64,000 nt of DNA from JBFWPF01 sp050250135 (GTDB taxonomy: Bacteria > Chlamydiota > Chlamydiia > Chlamydiales > JAFEGQ01), in contig JBFWPF010000009.1 of the NCBI GenBank assembly GCA_050250135.1, forward strand, positions 4,304 through 68,303, in the 5' to 3' direction. This document shows positions 16,401 to 24,614 of this stretch, in pieces (positions within the stretch are counted from its first letter, which is position 1; each line of letters starts with the position of its first letter). The notes beneath the pieces were generated by a model. That model was not told the origin of the DNA, did not search any database, and saw nothing but the letters and a program-made list of their open reading frames with translations. A program made the position numbers and the translations under genes.

Positions 16401-19400
16401 GTTTTGCGGCCAGCGCCGGTAGGGTGACCCTCAACAATGCCGCAGCCATCCTAACTACCGGGGTGGTCCCTCAGACGATCGACAACCTCTTCTACAATGC
16501 GGGGACGGTGGTGCTAACGGGCCCCCTCAACCTTACCAACTCGGTTGGAGATGGGCTCACCTTTAACGGGGCGACCACGATTGGGGGGCAGATCAACCTC
16601 ACCGGAGGAGCGGGCGGGGGGAATATCCTCCAAACGGTGGCCGGTCTCGTCACCCTAAACAACCTCGACGTTGGGGCCAATGACCGGACCTTTGACATCG
16701 CCACAGGGGGCACACTCGATATCAGCGCCGTCCTCAGCAGCGCAGGCGGGGGGATCGACAAGGTCAATGGGGGGACCCTGACTCTAAGCAACGGGGTCAG
16801 CAACACCCTGGCCACCACCATTACGATCGATGGGGGGACCCTTAACCTCAACAAGTCGGCCGGTTTTGTAGCCAGCGCCGGCAGGGTGACGGTAAACAAC
16901 GGCGCGGCCATTCTGACAACAGGAGCAGCTGCCCAGACGATCGATAACCTGGTCTACGACTCGGGTACCGTCCTCCTAGGGGGCGCCCTTAACCTCAGCA
17001 ACAGCGCTGGCGATGGCCTCCTCTTTAACGGCGCCACGACCATCAATGGGCAGATCAACCTCACCGGCGGGGCCGGCGGGGGAGGGGTTACCCAGACCGC
17101 ACTCGCCACCGCAACCCTTGAGAACCTCGACCTTGGCGCCTTCGACCGGACCTTTAACATCGCCGGTGGCGGAACCCTAGAAGTGGCGGGTATCCTAAGC
17201 GGCACCGGGGGCCTCAACAAGGATACCGGTTTAGGGACCCTCCTCCTTAGCGGCTCAAGCAATAATACTCTGACAGGGACCATCACCATCAACGCTGGGA
17301 CCGTCACACTCGGTAAGTCGGGCGGCGCGATCGCCACCCCCAATGGGATCGTCGTCAACAACGCCTTGGCCGTCCTTACCCTAACGGGGGAGGCGCAGAC
17401 GATCGATAACCTGACCTACAACGCGGGTACCGTCTCCCTAGCTGGGCTCCCCTTAAACCTCAGCAACAGCACCGGCAACGCTCTAACCCTCAACGGCGCG
17501 ACCACCATCCTAGGGCAGATCAACCTAACCGGTGGAGCCGGCGGGGGCAATGTCCTCCAGACCGTCGCAGGCACCGTGACCCTGGGCGCCCTCGATCTGG
17601 GCCCCTTCGACCGGACCATCGACATCATTGGTGGGGGGACCCTCGACCTCAGCGGCATCTTAAGCGGATCTGGTGGGATCAACCAGGTAAACCCAGGAAC
17701 CCTCACCCTATCCGGCGCCTCTAGCAACACCCTGACCGGGACCATCACGGTCAATGACGGCACCCTTAACCTCAACAAGGCGGCCGGCCAGATAGCCAGT
17801 GAGGGAGGGGTCACCCTAGTTGGAGCCACCTCCCTGCTCACCACCGGCGCTGCCGATCAGACGATCGACAACCTCATCTTCAACGCTGGCCTAGTGACCC
17901 TCACCGGAGCCCTAAACCTCAGCAACAGCACCGGAGCTGCCCTCACCCTCAACAACACGACCACCATCGCGGGCCAGATCAACTTGACCGGCGGCGCTGG
18001 CGGGGGAGGGGTGATCCAGGCTGCTGCTGGCACAGCGAACCTCGATAACCTCGATCTTGGCGCCTTTGACAGAGACTTTGCCATCATGGGCGGCGGGACC
18101 CTCGACATCGGCGGGGTGCTCAGTGGCGCTGGGGGGATCCTCCTCACCGATGCCGGGACCCTAGAGCTAAGCGGCGCTGCCAACAACACCGTCACCGGCA
18201 CCCTCTTCGCCCAAAATGGGACCCTCTTCCTCAACAAAAATGCTGGGATCATCGCAAGCGAAGGCGCCGTCCAGATCGACTCCCCCGGGACCCTCCTTAT
18301 CCCTGCCACCGACCAGACGATCGGCAGCCTTATCTACAACTCGGGGACCCTCACCCAAACGGGCGCCCTCAACCTGACCGAAGCGCTTGGAAACGCCCTC
18401 ACCATGCGCAATACGACCATCACCGGCCAGATCAACCTGACCGGGGCCACCAGCGGCGGTGTCGCCTTTGACCCGACAAACGGCGGAACTGCCACCATCA
18501 CCACGATCGACCTCGGCACCCCAATTCGGACCTTTGATATCGCCGATGGGCCCGCTGCCGTCGATATGATCATGATCGCCTCGACTAGCGCCGTCGGTGG
18601 AGGGTTCGATAAGCAAGGGGGCGGCCTCCTCCAGCTCCAAGGGGCAAGCTCCTACCCAGGCGCCTCGACCGTTACCGTCTCAAGCGGGGAGCTCCAGGTC
18701 AACGGTACCCTCACCTGCGCCACCACCATCGTCGACTCGGGGGCCCGCCTCTCCGGCACTGGTACCCTCACCACGGCTCTCACCCTTGACGGGACCATCG
18801 CCCCTGGCAACTCGATCGGCACCCTCTTCATCGTTGGAAACCCGGTCTTCTCTGGCAGCTCCATCACCGAGATCGAGATCACCCCCACGATGTCCGATCT
18901 GATCGACATCACCGGCACCCTCACTATTAACCCGGGCGCCACCCTCTCCATCCTGCCCCAGATGGCTACCTATCCCGTGATGTTCATGTATCAGATCATC
19001 TCCACAACTGGGGGGATCACCGGTAACTACACCAATGTGATCAATGCCTTCCCTCTCTTTATGTCGAATGTGGAGATCATCGGAAACGACATGTTCCTAG
19101 TGAATGAGGTCCAACCCTTTGGCCCTGTAACCCCTCCCGGCTCTAATGCCGCTGCTGTCGCCAACTGCCTCGATATGGCCGACCCTGCCCCTGGCAGCGA
19201 CCTCGACACCGTGATCGATAACCTCTATGCCATCCCCACGATTGATCAGCTGATCGCCGCTCTAGACGAATTGCAGCCCTCTATGCTCAAAGGGCTGGCC
19301 CTCCTCCAGGAGAACAACGCCTTCCTCGTCAGCCAAAACCTCTCCCAACGGCTCCGCACCCTTTACGGGGAGCGGTGCTGCTGCCCCCAAAAGTGTGGCG

Positions 19401-20212
19401 GTGTCTGGGGCTCCATCACGGGCGACTACCTCCGGCAAAAGGGTGTTGGGTTAGAGCCCGGCTTTAGGGGGCCCTCGATCGACCTGATCGCCGGCCTAGA
19501 CCGCCGGTTTGGCTGCTTCACTGCCGGCCTCTGCGCCGGCTACTCCGCCTCCAGCCTCACCTGGCGGGAGCACCGCGGCAAAGGGAACCTCTACACCGGC
19601 TTTGGGGGCGCCTATGCCCAGCTCGCCTGCTCCCGCTTTATCATCGATGGCGCCCTTATCGGCGGCTTCAATACCTACCAGGCTCGCCGCTTCATCCAGT
19701 TTACCGAGATCGACCGCATTGCCCGCTCCCGCTTTACCGGTGGGGAGGTTCTTGCCCATCTTGGCCTAGCCACCTCTTGCTGCAGATGGGGATGGGATTG
19801 GCTCCCCTTCTATACCTTAAACCCCCTCTATCTCCACCAACCTGCCTTTACTGAAACGGGGGCCGACAGCATCAACTGCCGTGTCGACTCAGACGACTAC
19901 TTCCTGATCCGCAATGAAGTGGGACTTCGGGCAAACCGCTGTTGCGGCCCTGTGCGATTTATGGGTCAGCTTGCCTATGCCCGGGAAGATCGGATCACCG
20001 GAAAGTCCTACAACGCCCAGTTCGTCAGCATTCCTGACTGCACCATGCATGTGAAGGGGCTTAGTCCCGATCGGAACCTCTTTGTCCCTGCCTTTGAGAT
20101 TGGATATGGGTGCTGCGAAGGCTGTGTGACGCTCTCCCTCCGCTACCAGGCGCAGATAGGCCGCCGCTTCTGGGATCAGAACGTTTGCCTCCAGCTAACG
20201 GGAAGACTATAG
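13478..20212 (+). CDS. Giant autotransporter with tandem beta-solenoid passenger repeats
   Basis: A 2244-residue surface protein. Residues 1-19 are a clear signal peptide (VRHLFVLALIPASLFAAS). The passenger (about 20-1830) is Gly/Thr/Asn-rich with autotransporter-associated beta-strand repeats (GGINKNTGAGRLAYTG, LNLSNSTGNALT, QINLTGGAGGGN), predicting a beta-helix. Near 1950-1990 a helical linker (PSMLKGLALLQENNAFLVSQN) leads into the C-terminal barrel of about 260 residues (GVWGSITGDYLRQKG to the end). The barrel is unusually Cys-rich (CCCPQKC, RCCGPVRF, GYGCCEGCV), in keeping with chlamydial disulfide-linked outer membranes, and the chain ends in GRL rather than an aromatic residue. The passenger is one uninterrupted frame. 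It resembles chlamydial Pmps in architecture, but I do not see the Pmp GGAI/FxxN pattern dominating. Likely an adhesin or surface coat. Confidence 0.88.
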   Translation: MRYVRHLFVLALIPASLFAASGTWVPAGGGSWNVNANWTGATFPNGGGQAATLGASIVVPSTINLNQNITISTLNVNNANAYTVAPNGAFTLTLQSGTITVTNSNGNGAHQITSNINLTNGNLTINQNSLGTLNLSGVISQTGTRGITKTGTQTARLSGTASNTNTGATVVTAGTLELAKTAGLNAIAGNTVTINGGTLRLINANQIVNTATVTQSSGAFDLNGNAEQIGAYTFNGGTYSGGGALLSLQSTGTALTLGGTTSRTLSGDISLVGAAGGNVTFNGSAGTVTLQGINLNAVTRTFNIGNGSAAIDVAIDGVISGTGGINKNTGAGRLAYTGSSSNSYIGPTTLNAGVLLLDKNVGLVACPGTVVLNNAAATLEVGTANQTIRDLTFNAGALSFPGGGALNLSNNTGTALTINTGATVGGQINLTGGANGNVTKTGATTATLNNLDIGSANRIFDVTGTLAISGVLSGVGGINKNTSTGTLTLSGAASNTLTGAITVNAGTLSLAKTAPAAATADGVVLNAPATVSISATQDQTIGSFTYNGGTLTFPATRALNLTESVGNALIFNAVTPITGQLNLTGVGGGGILQTAAAAQTIAGLDLGGSTRTVNIVAGGTLNVTGILSGTGGINKSTGTGALTLSGTGSNTVTGDITVSAGTLNLMKTAPAVASLGGVIVSGGTVTVATTQTIGSLTFNSGTLTFPAGTTLNLTNSTGNALIFNGLSAIAGQINLTGVGGGGILQTVGPTETIAGLDLGGSTRTVDITAGGILDISGVLSGTGGIDKVSGGTLTLSGSASNTVTGTITVNGGDLNLNKGVGLIASAGGVVLNDAGANLLTGAAGQTIDNLVYNAGGVILIGPLNLSNSTGAALTFNGTTTVIGTINLTGGAGGGNVIQNAVGTTTLNFLDLGAFDRTFDITTGGNLDIAGILSSTGGGIDKINGGTLTLSGAFSNTLTTTITVNGGTLALDKSPGFAASAGRVTLNNAAAILTTGVVPQTIDNLFYNAGTVVLTGPLNLTNSVGDGLTFNGATTIGGQINLTGGAGGGNILQTVAGLVTLNNLDVGANDRTFDIATGGTLDISAVLSSAGGGIDKVNGGTLTLSNGVSNTLATTITIDGGTLNLNKSAGFVASAGRVTVNNGAAILTTGAAAQTIDNLVYDSGTVLLGGALNLSNSAGDGLLFNGATTINGQINLTGGAGGGGVTQTALATATLENLDLGAFDRTFNIAGGGTLEVAGILSGTGGLNKDTGLGTLLLSGSSNNTLTGTITINAGTVTLGKSGGAIATPNGIVVNNALAVLTLTGEAQTIDNLTYNAGTVSLAGLPLNLSNSTGNALTLNGATTILGQINLTGGAGGGNVLQTVAGTVTLGALDLGPFDRTIDIIGGGTLDLSGILSGSGGINQVNPGTLTLSGASSNTLTGTITVNDGTLNLNKAAGQIASEGGVTLVGATSLLTTGAADQTIDNLIFNAGLVTLTGALNLSNSTGAALTLNNTTTIAGQINLTGGAGGGGVIQAAAGTANLDNLDLGAFDRDFAIMGGGTLDIGGVLSGAGGILLTDAGTLELSGAANNTVTGTLFAQNGTLFLNKNAGIIASEGAVQIDSPGTLLIPATDQTIGSLIYNSGTLTQTGALNLTEALGNALTMRNTTITGQINLTGATSGGVAFDPTNGGTATITTIDLGTPIRTFDIADGPAAVDMIMIASTSAVGGGFDKQGGGLLQLQGASSYPGASTVTVSSGELQVNGTLTCATTIVDSGARLSGTGTLTTALTLDGTIAPGNSIGTLFIVGNPVFSGSSITEIEITPTMSDLIDITGTLTINPGATLSILPQMATYPVMFMYQIISTTGGITGNYTNVINAFPLFMSNVEIIGNDMFLVNEVQPFGPVTPPGSNAAAVANCLDMADPAPGSDLDTVIDNLYAIPTIDQLIAALDELQPSMLKGLALLQENNAFLVSQNLSQRLRTLYGERCCCPQKCGGVWGSITGDYLRQKGVGLEPGFRGPSIDLIAGLDRRFGCFTAGLCAGYSASSLTWREHRGKGNLYTGFGGAYAQLACSRFIIDGALIGGFNTYQARRFIQFTEIDRIARSRFTGGEVLAHLGLATSCCRWGWDWLPFYTLNPLYLHQPAFTETGADSINCRVDSDDYFLIRNEVGLRANRCCGPVRFMGQLAYAREDRITGKSYNAQFVSIPDCTMHVKGLSPDRNLFVPAFEIGYGCCEGCVTLSLRYQAQIGRRFWDQNVCLQLTGRL
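14633..18660 (+). repeat. Nine in-frame repeat units of about 462 bp in the autotransporter
   Basis: The anchor CAGACGATC (CAGACAATC in one unit) occurs at 14633, 15092, 15548, 16010, 16472, 16934, 17396, 17858 and 18314. Successive spacings are 459, 456, 462, 462, 462, 462, 462 and 456 bases, that is 152-154 codons per unit, always in frame. Each unit encodes the order TIDNL..LNLSNS..QINLTGG..LDLG..R(T/D)F..LSG.GGI..LTLSG. Neighbouring units from 16010 onward are the most alike. Recombination between units could change protein length. Confidence 0.85.
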
Positions 20213-20345
20213 AACCCAACTCCTAAATAAAAGAACGTATTCGTTTTACAATCAGTGTGTTGCAAATTCACACCCCGATGACCAGAACGACCCCGCTGTT
20301 ATTTCCATTGCCATTACCCGGCGCGCCGGAGATGCCGAGCTAATT

Positions 20346-20526
20346 GGGGCGTGTAATCAATTAGCTCTCCTTGATCTCCAGGGGAAAGCTGGGCTCCCAG
20401 AGAGGTTTCCTCGCCTCGGACAGGGCGCTTTGGCCCTGCCCTTCGACTCGGAAACCTCCCTGGAAACCCCCTTTCCCTCTGGATATCAATGACATCTAAT
20501 TGATTACACGCCCTGATTACACGCCC
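20346..20526. mobile_element. MITE-like imperfect palindromic element 1
   Basis: Termini GGCGTGTAATCAATTAG (20348-20364) and CTAATTGATTACACGCC (20496-20512) are perfect inverted repeats. Inside them, TGATCTCCAGGGGAAAG pairs imperfectly with the TTTCCCTCTGGATATCA side, GAGAGGTTTCC with GGAAACCTCCC, and the centre is CAGGGC-GCTTTG-GCCCTG. Most of the element therefore folds into one long hairpin. The right end TGATTACACGCCC is present twice in tandem (20501-20513 and 20514-20526). It encodes no protein. It lies between the autotransporter and a convergent unknown gene. The rest of the 20213-20345 gap shows nothing recognisable. Confidence 0.75.
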
Positions 20527-20538
20527 TAGCAAGTCGGG

Positions 20539-21249
20539 TTATAGACTCTCCTTGCGCCAGTTGATCATACGCCTGCCGATGGACGTGTGCTCCGTGGCCA
20601 TAATCTTGGGGAAGGGAGTAGTGGGGGAGGACCACCATACCTTGACCGCCTTAAAGAGGCGCTGGACGCTCCCCATCATCCCGTAGCGGTTGTCCACCGT
20701 TACGTCAGGATTGAAGATTCCTGGGAGATGGTCGGTAAAAAGCTGAGCTTTTGCCTTTTCAAGAGACTGTGCCGAATAGGGGCTAAACCCATTTTCGTAT
20801 CGGGAATTGCCCGTTTCCCCAATGCCAGTATGTTCGGGATCGGTGACAATCATGCCGACCTTACCCCCCTCTCCCCGAGTAGCGTACTCCTGCACGACCT
20901 TAGGATGGTGGTGGTAATAGGTGTCCAAATAGACCCCAGAGCGCCAGTTTTCCTTCACCTTGCTGGGAACGTTGGTCCCATGTAGACCGTGAAACCGATG
21001 GGTCTTCCCATTGATATCGACGAGGTCCCCTATCTTAACATGGGGGGCCAGCTGGTGCTCAACAGGGGGGAACAGCCATTCTACCCCTTTCATAATCAGG
21101 GCCGTTAGTGAACCGAACGCAGTTGCCCGAGGGTATCTCTTCGCTATCTGAAGGGCCTCCTTGGCCAGAAGTTCCAGCACAAGGGGCTCTGCCTGCTGCT
21201 TTTTGCTCTGGAGGGCCTGCGTTATTTTAACTGAATTAATCGGCATCAT
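20539..21249 (-). CDS. Hypothetical protein in an AT-rich pocket
   Basis: A 236-residue protein of no family I recognise. From the ATG at 21249 (AAGGA nine bases upstream) it begins MMPINSVKITQ. There is one modestly hydrophobic stretch (ATAFGSLTALIMKGVEWLF, about 42-60). The middle has His-rich turns (HRFHGLHG, TYYHHHP), and YENGFSPYSAQSLEKAK follows. The C-terminus is basic. An in-frame TTG at 21288 would add 13 AT-coded residues but lies inside the promoter-like region. Gene composition is ordinary; only its upstream region is AT-rich. A secreted or membrane-associated protein is possible, but nothing proves it. Confidence 0.6.
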   Translation of the reverse strand: MMPINSVKITQALQSKKQQAEPLVLELLAKEALQIAKRYPRATAFGSLTALIMKGVEWLFPPVEHQLAPHVKIGDLVDINGKTHRFHGLHGTNVPSKVKENWRSGVYLDTYYHHHPKVVQEYATRGEGGKVGMIVTDPEHTGIGETGNSRYENGFSPYSAQSLEKAKAQLFTDHLPGIFNPDVTVDNRYGMMGSVQRLFKAVKVWWSSPTTPFPKIMATEHTSIGRRMINWRKESL

Positions 21250-21489
21250 ATTAACATCCTTGTTATTGTTTATAACAATATTATACAAAATAAGTGTTAT
21301 TAAATAAATAAGATTTGATTAGTGTTTATAAGTAACTAACTATGTGTAACTAAATACAAATACAAAAAGAATATCTACGTAATACACTAAATATCAATTT
21401 ATTATATGTAGTTAACTATTAGGCCCCTGATTGGGTCCCCCCTAGCGAAATTTCCCTTTATTCGGTAAACCCGCGTTAGGAGGCCGACT
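21250..21489. promoter_or_regulatory. AT-rich divergent intergenic region with promoter and operator-like palindrome
   Basis: This 240-base divergent region between the unknown gene and fumC is strikingly AT-rich from about 21250 to 21420, against a GC-rich background. For the minus-strand gene there is a perfect -10, TATAAT (21285-21280), with a poor TTTATT at -35 distance. Just downstream, TTGTTAT and ATAACAA form a perfect inverted repeat (21260-21278) around the expected transcription start. On the fumC side, AGGAGG sits a few bases before its ATG (21490); I cannot choose a fumC promoter with confidence. Confidence 0.5.
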
Positions 21490-22869
21490 ATGAAAATGCG
21501 GAAAGAGCGGGACAGTTTGGGAGAGGTTGAGGTCCCCGACGACCGGTATTTTGGGGCGCAGACGATGCGCTCGAAGGAGAACTTCCGCATCGGGGATCAG
21601 CGGATGCCGTTGGCCGTTATCCACGCCTACGCTGTTGTCAAAAAGGCCGCCGCCCTCGTCAACGGCGACCTCGGCCTCCTCCCCAAGGAGAAGCAGGAAG
21701 CGATCTGCTCAGTATGTGACGAACTCCTCGCGGGCAAACTCGACGACCACTTTCCCCTCGTCATCTGGCAGACCGGATCGGGGACCCAGACCAATATGAA
21801 CGTCAACGAGGTGATCTCCAACCGGGCGATCGAAAAGCTCGGCGGAGTAAAGGGCTCCAAAACGCCCATCCACCCTAATGACGACGTCAATATGTCCCAG
21901 TCCTCCAACGACTCCTTCCCCACCGCCATGCACATCGCCGCGGTCCTCCGGATCCAAAACCGGCTCCTCCCCAACCTCAAAGTGCTCCGCGATACCCTCG
22001 ATGGGAAAGCCCGCGCGTTTGCCAAGATCGTCAAGGTTGGCCGGACCCACTTGATGGATGCCACCCCCCTTACCCTTGGCCAGGAGTTTTCGGGCTATGT
22101 GGCGCAATTGGATCAGGGGATGCGCCATGTTGAAGGCACCCTCGGAGGGCTCTATGAGCTCGCTTTGGGCGGCACAGCCGTTGGCACTGGGATCAACACC
22201 CACCCCGAGTTCGCCAAACGGGCCGCTGCCAAAATCGCCGAGATCACCGGCTTTCCCTTTACCAGCGCCCCCAATAAATTTGCCGCTCTAGCGGCCCATG
22301 ATGCCCTTGTTGCCACTAGCGGCGCCCTCCGGGGCCTTGCTGTCTCTCTCCTCAAAATCGCCAACGATATCCGGTGGCTCGCCTCTGGGCCCCGCTGCGG
22401 CTTAAGTGAGATAGTCATCCCCGCCAATGAGCCCGGCAGCTCTATCATGCCTGGCAAGGTCAACCCGACCCAATGTGAGGCACTCGCCATGGTCTGTGTT
22501 CAGGTGATGGGCAACGATCAAACCGTCGCGATTGCGGGCAGTCAGGGGAACTTTGAGCTTAACGTCTATAAGCCGGTGATAATCGCCAACCTCCTCGAAT
22601 CGGTCCGCCTCCTAGCTGATGCCACCCTCAACTTCACCCACAAGTGTGCCTCAGGGATTGAGCCCAACCGGGAGCGGATTGACTACTACCTCCACCACTC
22701 CCTGATGCTTGCCACCGCCCTTAACCGCTCGATCGGCTACGACAAAGCGGCCCAGATCGTCAAAAAGGCCTACAAAGAGAATCTCTCATTGAAAGAGGCA
22801 GCCCTCGAGCTAAAGCTCCTCACTGCCGAAGAATTCGACAAGATCGTCGATCCCAAGAAGATGGTCTAA
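21490..22869 (+). CDS. fumC: Class II fumarate hydratase
   Basis: Iron-independent fumarase of the TCA cycle, interconverting fumarate and malate in the cytoplasm. The 459 residues match the FumC family. The superfamily signature GSSIMPGKVNP is at about 315-325, with the flexible catalytic Ser in it; TGSGTQTNMNVNEV (about 96-109), the HPNDDVNMSQSSND substrate site (about 127-140) and GRTHLMDATP (about 184-193) are also present. A strong AGGAGG site precedes the ATG. Start and end agree with family length. No nearby TCA genes are visible in this window. Confidence 0.97.
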   Translation: MKMRKERDSLGEVEVPDDRYFGAQTMRSKENFRIGDQRMPLAVIHAYAVVKKAAALVNGDLGLLPKEKQEAICSVCDELLAGKLDDHFPLVIWQTGSGTQTNMNVNEVISNRAIEKLGGVKGSKTPIHPNDDVNMSQSSNDSFPTAMHIAAVLRIQNRLLPNLKVLRDTLDGKARAFAKIVKVGRTHLMDATPLTLGQEFSGYVAQLDQGMRHVEGTLGGLYELALGGTAVGTGINTHPEFAKRAAAKIAEITGFPFTSAPNKFAALAAHDALVATSGALRGLAVSLLKIANDIRWLASGPRCGLSEIVIPANEPGSSIMPGKVNPTQCEALAMVCVQVMGNDQTVAIAGSQGNFELNVYKPVIIANLLESVRLLADATLNFTHKCASGIEPNRERIDYYLHHSLMLATALNRSIGYDKAAQIVKKAYKENLSLKEAALELKLLTAEEFDKIVDPKKMV

Positions 22870-22907
22870 ATTTCCCAAAATTAGACACTTGCGGTACTCT
22901 CTTCCCC

Positions 22908-23321
22908 ATGAAGCCCCTCCTGGCCCTCCTCCTTCTTACCGCCTGTGCCCATAAGACCCTAACGGTTCAACACGAGTACCTCGATCGCCGCTACCTGGCC
23001 AGCTCCTACGCCCATACGGTCGACCCGAGGCAGGGCTCCTTTTGCGGAGAGATGCTGCTGATCGGCTGGTGCCTTCCCAAGGGGTGCTCCTGCCAAGAGG
23101 CGCAGGTCAGGCTCACCCTCCGCTTCCGAGACGGGGCGGTGGAGGAGATCCCCTTTTCCCTCAGCCGGAGACAGGGCCGCCTCTGCTACCGGCTCCTAAA
23201 CCCCAAGTGGGGCTGTAGGGGAGGGATCCTCACCTACAAGGTCGAGCTGGTGAGGGGAGGGGAGGCGCTCTCCACCTTCGAGCACCAGGTCTGGGCCGAG
23301 CTCATTTCGGTTCCCGTCTAA
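22908..23321 (+). CDS. Small predicted lipoprotein
   Basis: A 137-residue protein with a short lipoprotein signal (MKPLLALLLLTAC), Cys13 being the expected lipid-attachment residue. The mature part is Cys-rich (SFCGEMLLIGWCLPKGCSCQEA) with alternating strands that suggest a small immunoglobulin-like or beta-sandwich domain. It starts 38 bases after fumC on the same strand and may be co-transcribed. No function is assigned. The Cys content fits chlamydial periplasmic and outer membrane proteins held by disulfides. Confidence 0.75.
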   Translation: MKPLLALLLLTACAHKTLTVQHEYLDRRYLASSYAHTVDPRQGSFCGEMLLIGWCLPKGCSCQEAQVRLTLRFRDGAVEEIPFSLSRRQGRLCYRLLNPKWGCRGGILTYKVELVRGGEALSTFEHQVWAELISVPV

Positions 23322-23353
23322 GTGTCTCATAATTAACGACTTAGTTCGAATCA

Positions 23354-23385
23354 TGACAATTTGAGTGGGTATGCTCAAATTGTCT
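23354..23385 (+). promoter_or_regulatory. Perfect inverted repeat upstream of ATPase 2
   Basis: GACAATTTGAG (23355-23365) and CTCAAATTGTC (23374-23384) are perfect inverted repeats separated by eight bases, ending 19 bases before the ATPase 2 ATG. The half-site TGACAATTTGA is identical to the core of the five-copy array in front of ATPase 1, here turned head-to-head. No T-run follows, so an operator is more likely than a terminator. Confidence 0.75.
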
Positions 23386-23403
23386 AGGTGGTAGGCTAAG
23401 CTT

Positions 23404-24612
23404 ATGAAACGGATGTATCAGCAGTGTGCGGCCAGTCACTTTAGGAAAAACCGGCAGATGCTCTTCCTCAGTGGCCCCCGCCAGGTTGGGAAGACCAGCA
23501 TCAGCCTCCTGTTGGAGGAGGATTTTCCCGACTTCCACTACTTCGATTGGGACAATCCCGACCACCAACGGATTTTGCTGGGTGGCCCGGCTGCTATCGC
23601 TGCAGCCACCGGTATTGAGAGGGCAGGGGGCCCTCCGCTCATTGTATTTGACGAGATTCACAAATACCGAACCTGGAAAAATCTCCTAAAAGGGTTCTAC
23701 GATACCTATCCCTTCCGGGCCCACATTTTGGTCACGGGGAGTGCCCGCCTCGATGTCTACCGCAAAGGGGCTGACAGCCTCATGGGGCGCTATTTTCGCT
23801 ATCGGATCCACCCCCTGTCGGTGCGGGAGCTATTGGAGCCCGACGTCATACCTGAGGGGCTGCGCCAGCGCCCGGCGCACCTGCCCGAAGAGGCGTTTGA
23901 CGCCCTGTGGCAATTTGGGGGCTTTCCCGATCCCTTTCTGAAGGGGGAGGCGCAGTTCCACGCGCAGTGGACAACGCTTCGTCGGGAGCTCCTCTTCCGT
24001 TTTGATCTGCGCGACCTCAGCCGGGTGCAGGAGTTGGCCCAAATCGAGCTTCTTGCTCAGCTATTGACAGGAGCTGTTGGGGGGCAGACGAGCCACCTCT
24101 CCCTTTCCAAAAAGGTTGGAGTGGCCCACACCACGGTGAAGGAGTGGCTCAAGCTGCTTGAATCCCTATTCTATACGTTTCCGGTGCGCCCCTACTCGAA
24201 GAACATCACCCGTTCCCTCCTTAAGGAGCCCAAGTACTATCTCTACGACTGGTCACAGGTGGTCGATAGGCCTGCGCGTGCCGAGAACTTTGTCGCTTGC
24301 CATCTGCTTAAGGCCGTCCAGTTTTGGAGCGATCATGGGATGGGTGACTTTGCCCTCTACTATGTCCGGGACCGGAATAAGCGAAAGGTCGATTTTTTGG
24401 TCACCAAGGATCAAAAACCCTGGATGCTAGTCGAGGTGAAGCTAACGGATCATGCGGCGATCTCTTCGAGCCTAAAGTACTTTCAGCAGCAGCTTGATCC
24501 TGTGTATGCGCTGCAGGTGGTGATCGATCTCCCTTACAGCCCCCACTCCTGCTTTACTAGTGCCATGCCGCGGATTGTCCCGGCGCGCTCATTCCTGTCT
24601 CAGTTAGTGTAG
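23404..24612 (+). CDS. AAA_14/DUF4143 ATPase (copy 2)
   Basis: A 402-residue paralogue of the ATPase at 3067. Walker A GPRQVGKTS (about 25-33), Walker B LIVFDEIHK (about 78-86), then VTGSARLDVYRKGADSLMGR, a block shared almost unchanged with copy 1. A helix-turn-helix-like segment (SLSKKVGVAHTTVKEWL) and a C-terminal nuclease-like Asp...Glu-x-Lys (RKVDFLV then MLVEVKL) are present. Both copies end with the same IVPAR(S/T)FLSQLV. The ATG is unambiguous. It is convergent with a kinase gene two bases away. Role unknown; the combination of ATPase, DNA-binding-like and nuclease-like parts suggests action on DNA. Confidence 0.85.
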   Translation: MKRMYQQCAASHFRKNRQMLFLSGPRQVGKTSISLLLEEDFPDFHYFDWDNPDHQRILLGGPAAIAAATGIERAGGPPLIVFDEIHKYRTWKNLLKGFYDTYPFRAHILVTGSARLDVYRKGADSLMGRYFRYRIHPLSVRELLEPDVIPEGLRQRPAHLPEEAFDALWQFGGFPDPFLKGEAQFHAQWTTLRRELLFRFDLRDLSRVQELAQIELLAQLLTGAVGGQTSHLSLSKKVGVAHTTVKEWLKLLESLFYTFPVRPYSKNITRSLLKEPKYYLYDWSQVVDRPARAENFVACHLLKAVQFWSDHGMGDFALYYVRDRNKRKVDFLVTKDQKPWMLVEVKLTDHAAISSSLKYFQQQLDPVYALQVVIDLPYSPHSCFTSAMPRIVPARSFLSQLV

Positions 24613-24614
24613 AG

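Noticed and set aside
14506..18309. Series of minus-strand open frames of 130-300 codons inside the autotransporter
   Set aside because: They recur with the 462-bp repeat period and have near-identical Pro/Val/Arg-rich composition, as expected for the reverse complement of a repetitive Gly/Thr/Leu-rich gene.
14633..18660. CRISPR array considered because of regular spacing
   Set aside because: The period is about 462 bp and the whole unit is coding and in frame; no short repeat/spacer structure exists here or elsewhere in the window.
22861..22907. Terminator between fumC and the lipoprotein gene
   Set aside because: The 38-base gap has no stem with a T-run; co-transcription is at least as likely.
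23354..23385. Intrinsic terminator considered for the inverted repeat after the lipoprotein gene
   Set aside because: The stem is AT-rich and no T-run follows; its half-site matches the ATPase 1 repeats, so an operator fits better.
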